Below, piece after piece: positions 63,985-64,000 of a stretch of 64,000 nt of DNA. The stretch is taken from the NCBI GenBank assembly GCA_005503055.1, contig SCOX01000003.1, forward strand, positions 124,001-188,000. The letters run 5' to 3'. A program made the translations under genes and the position numbers. This stretch comes from Lysobacteraceae bacterium P. GTDB taxonomy: Bacteria; Pseudomonadota; Gammaproteobacteria; Xanthomonadales; Xanthomonadaceae. The notes under the pieces are model-generated. The model was not told the DNA's origin, searched no databases, and saw only the letters and a list, made by a program, of their open reading frames with translations. The first letter of the stretch is position 1, and each line of letters starts with the position of its first letter.

Positions 63985-64000
63985 GTCCAAGCCCCCCGCC

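Overview
The window looks like chromosomal DNA of a high-GC gammaproteobacterium of the Xanthomonadaceae (Lysobacter/Luteimonas/Xanthomonas type). The grounds are the order topA - smg - dprA - LysM gene - def - fmt - rsmB, an RpoD with an acidic insert, a Xanthomonas-style TonB receptor, and very GC-rich third codon positions. No phage or insertion sequence is visible.

Layout. (1) 1-18.5 kb is core genome: topA (cut by the left edge), a GYF/RDD membrane protein, smg, dprA, a LysM protein, def, fmt, rsmB, a membrane GT39 glycosyltransferase, two GT2 glycosyltransferases and a glycerophosphotransferase-like gene (probably cell-surface glycan), a YdbS/YdbT-like PH-domain pair, a late acyltransferase, dtd and rpoD. 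(2) 19.1-27.6 kb is a mannose / N-glycan locus. A GH92 alpha-mannosidase gene is transcribed away from a tightly overlapping operon of LacI regulator, sugar transporter, PfkB sugar kinase, AGE-type sugar isomerase and GH47 alpha-mannosidase. Two near-identical operators, TTTAGA-N4-TCTAAA, lie between the two units. (3) A tRNA gene with anticodon CAU stands at 27705-27780. (4) 28.0-43.5 kb is an N-acetylgalactosamine locus. One arm codes for AgaS-type deaminase/isomerase, ROK kinase, GatZ/AgaZ protein, DeoR regulator, NagA/AgaA deacetylase and a sugar porter with an extra periplasmic-size domain. The divergent arm codes for a GH31 enzyme with carbohydrate-binding domains, a TonB-dependent receptor and a Tat-exported GH109 alpha-N-acetylgalactosaminidase. 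Both promoters carry a TTGACA box followed by TTTCGAA, which suggests control by the DeoR protein.

Read together, regions 2 and 4 form a glycoprotein-foraging system. Alpha-mannosidases would trim high-mannose N-glycans and feed mannose -> fructose -> fructose-6-phosphate. Two unrelated alpha-N-acetylgalactosaminidases would release GalNAc from O-glycans and feed GalNAc -> GalNAc-6P -> GalN-6P -> tagatose-6P. The substrate assignments are inference from families and context.

(5) 43.6-64 kb is a mixed region: a fasciclin protein, a MerR regulator with a classical 19-bp-spacer promoter driving an SDR gene, DUF2058, a YgjP-type metallopeptidase, a DUF4410 lipoprotein, two two-component systems (HWE kinase plus stand-alone receiver; LytS/LytTR type), BaiN-like flavoprotein, YaeQ, YaiI with a translationally coupled 49-residue basic protein, YkgJ-like and VOC proteins, an exported protein of unknown function, a class A acid phosphatase, an alpha/beta hydrolase, and an OhrR-like MarR regulator. 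Five copies of a 12-bp motif stand upstream of the MarR gene.
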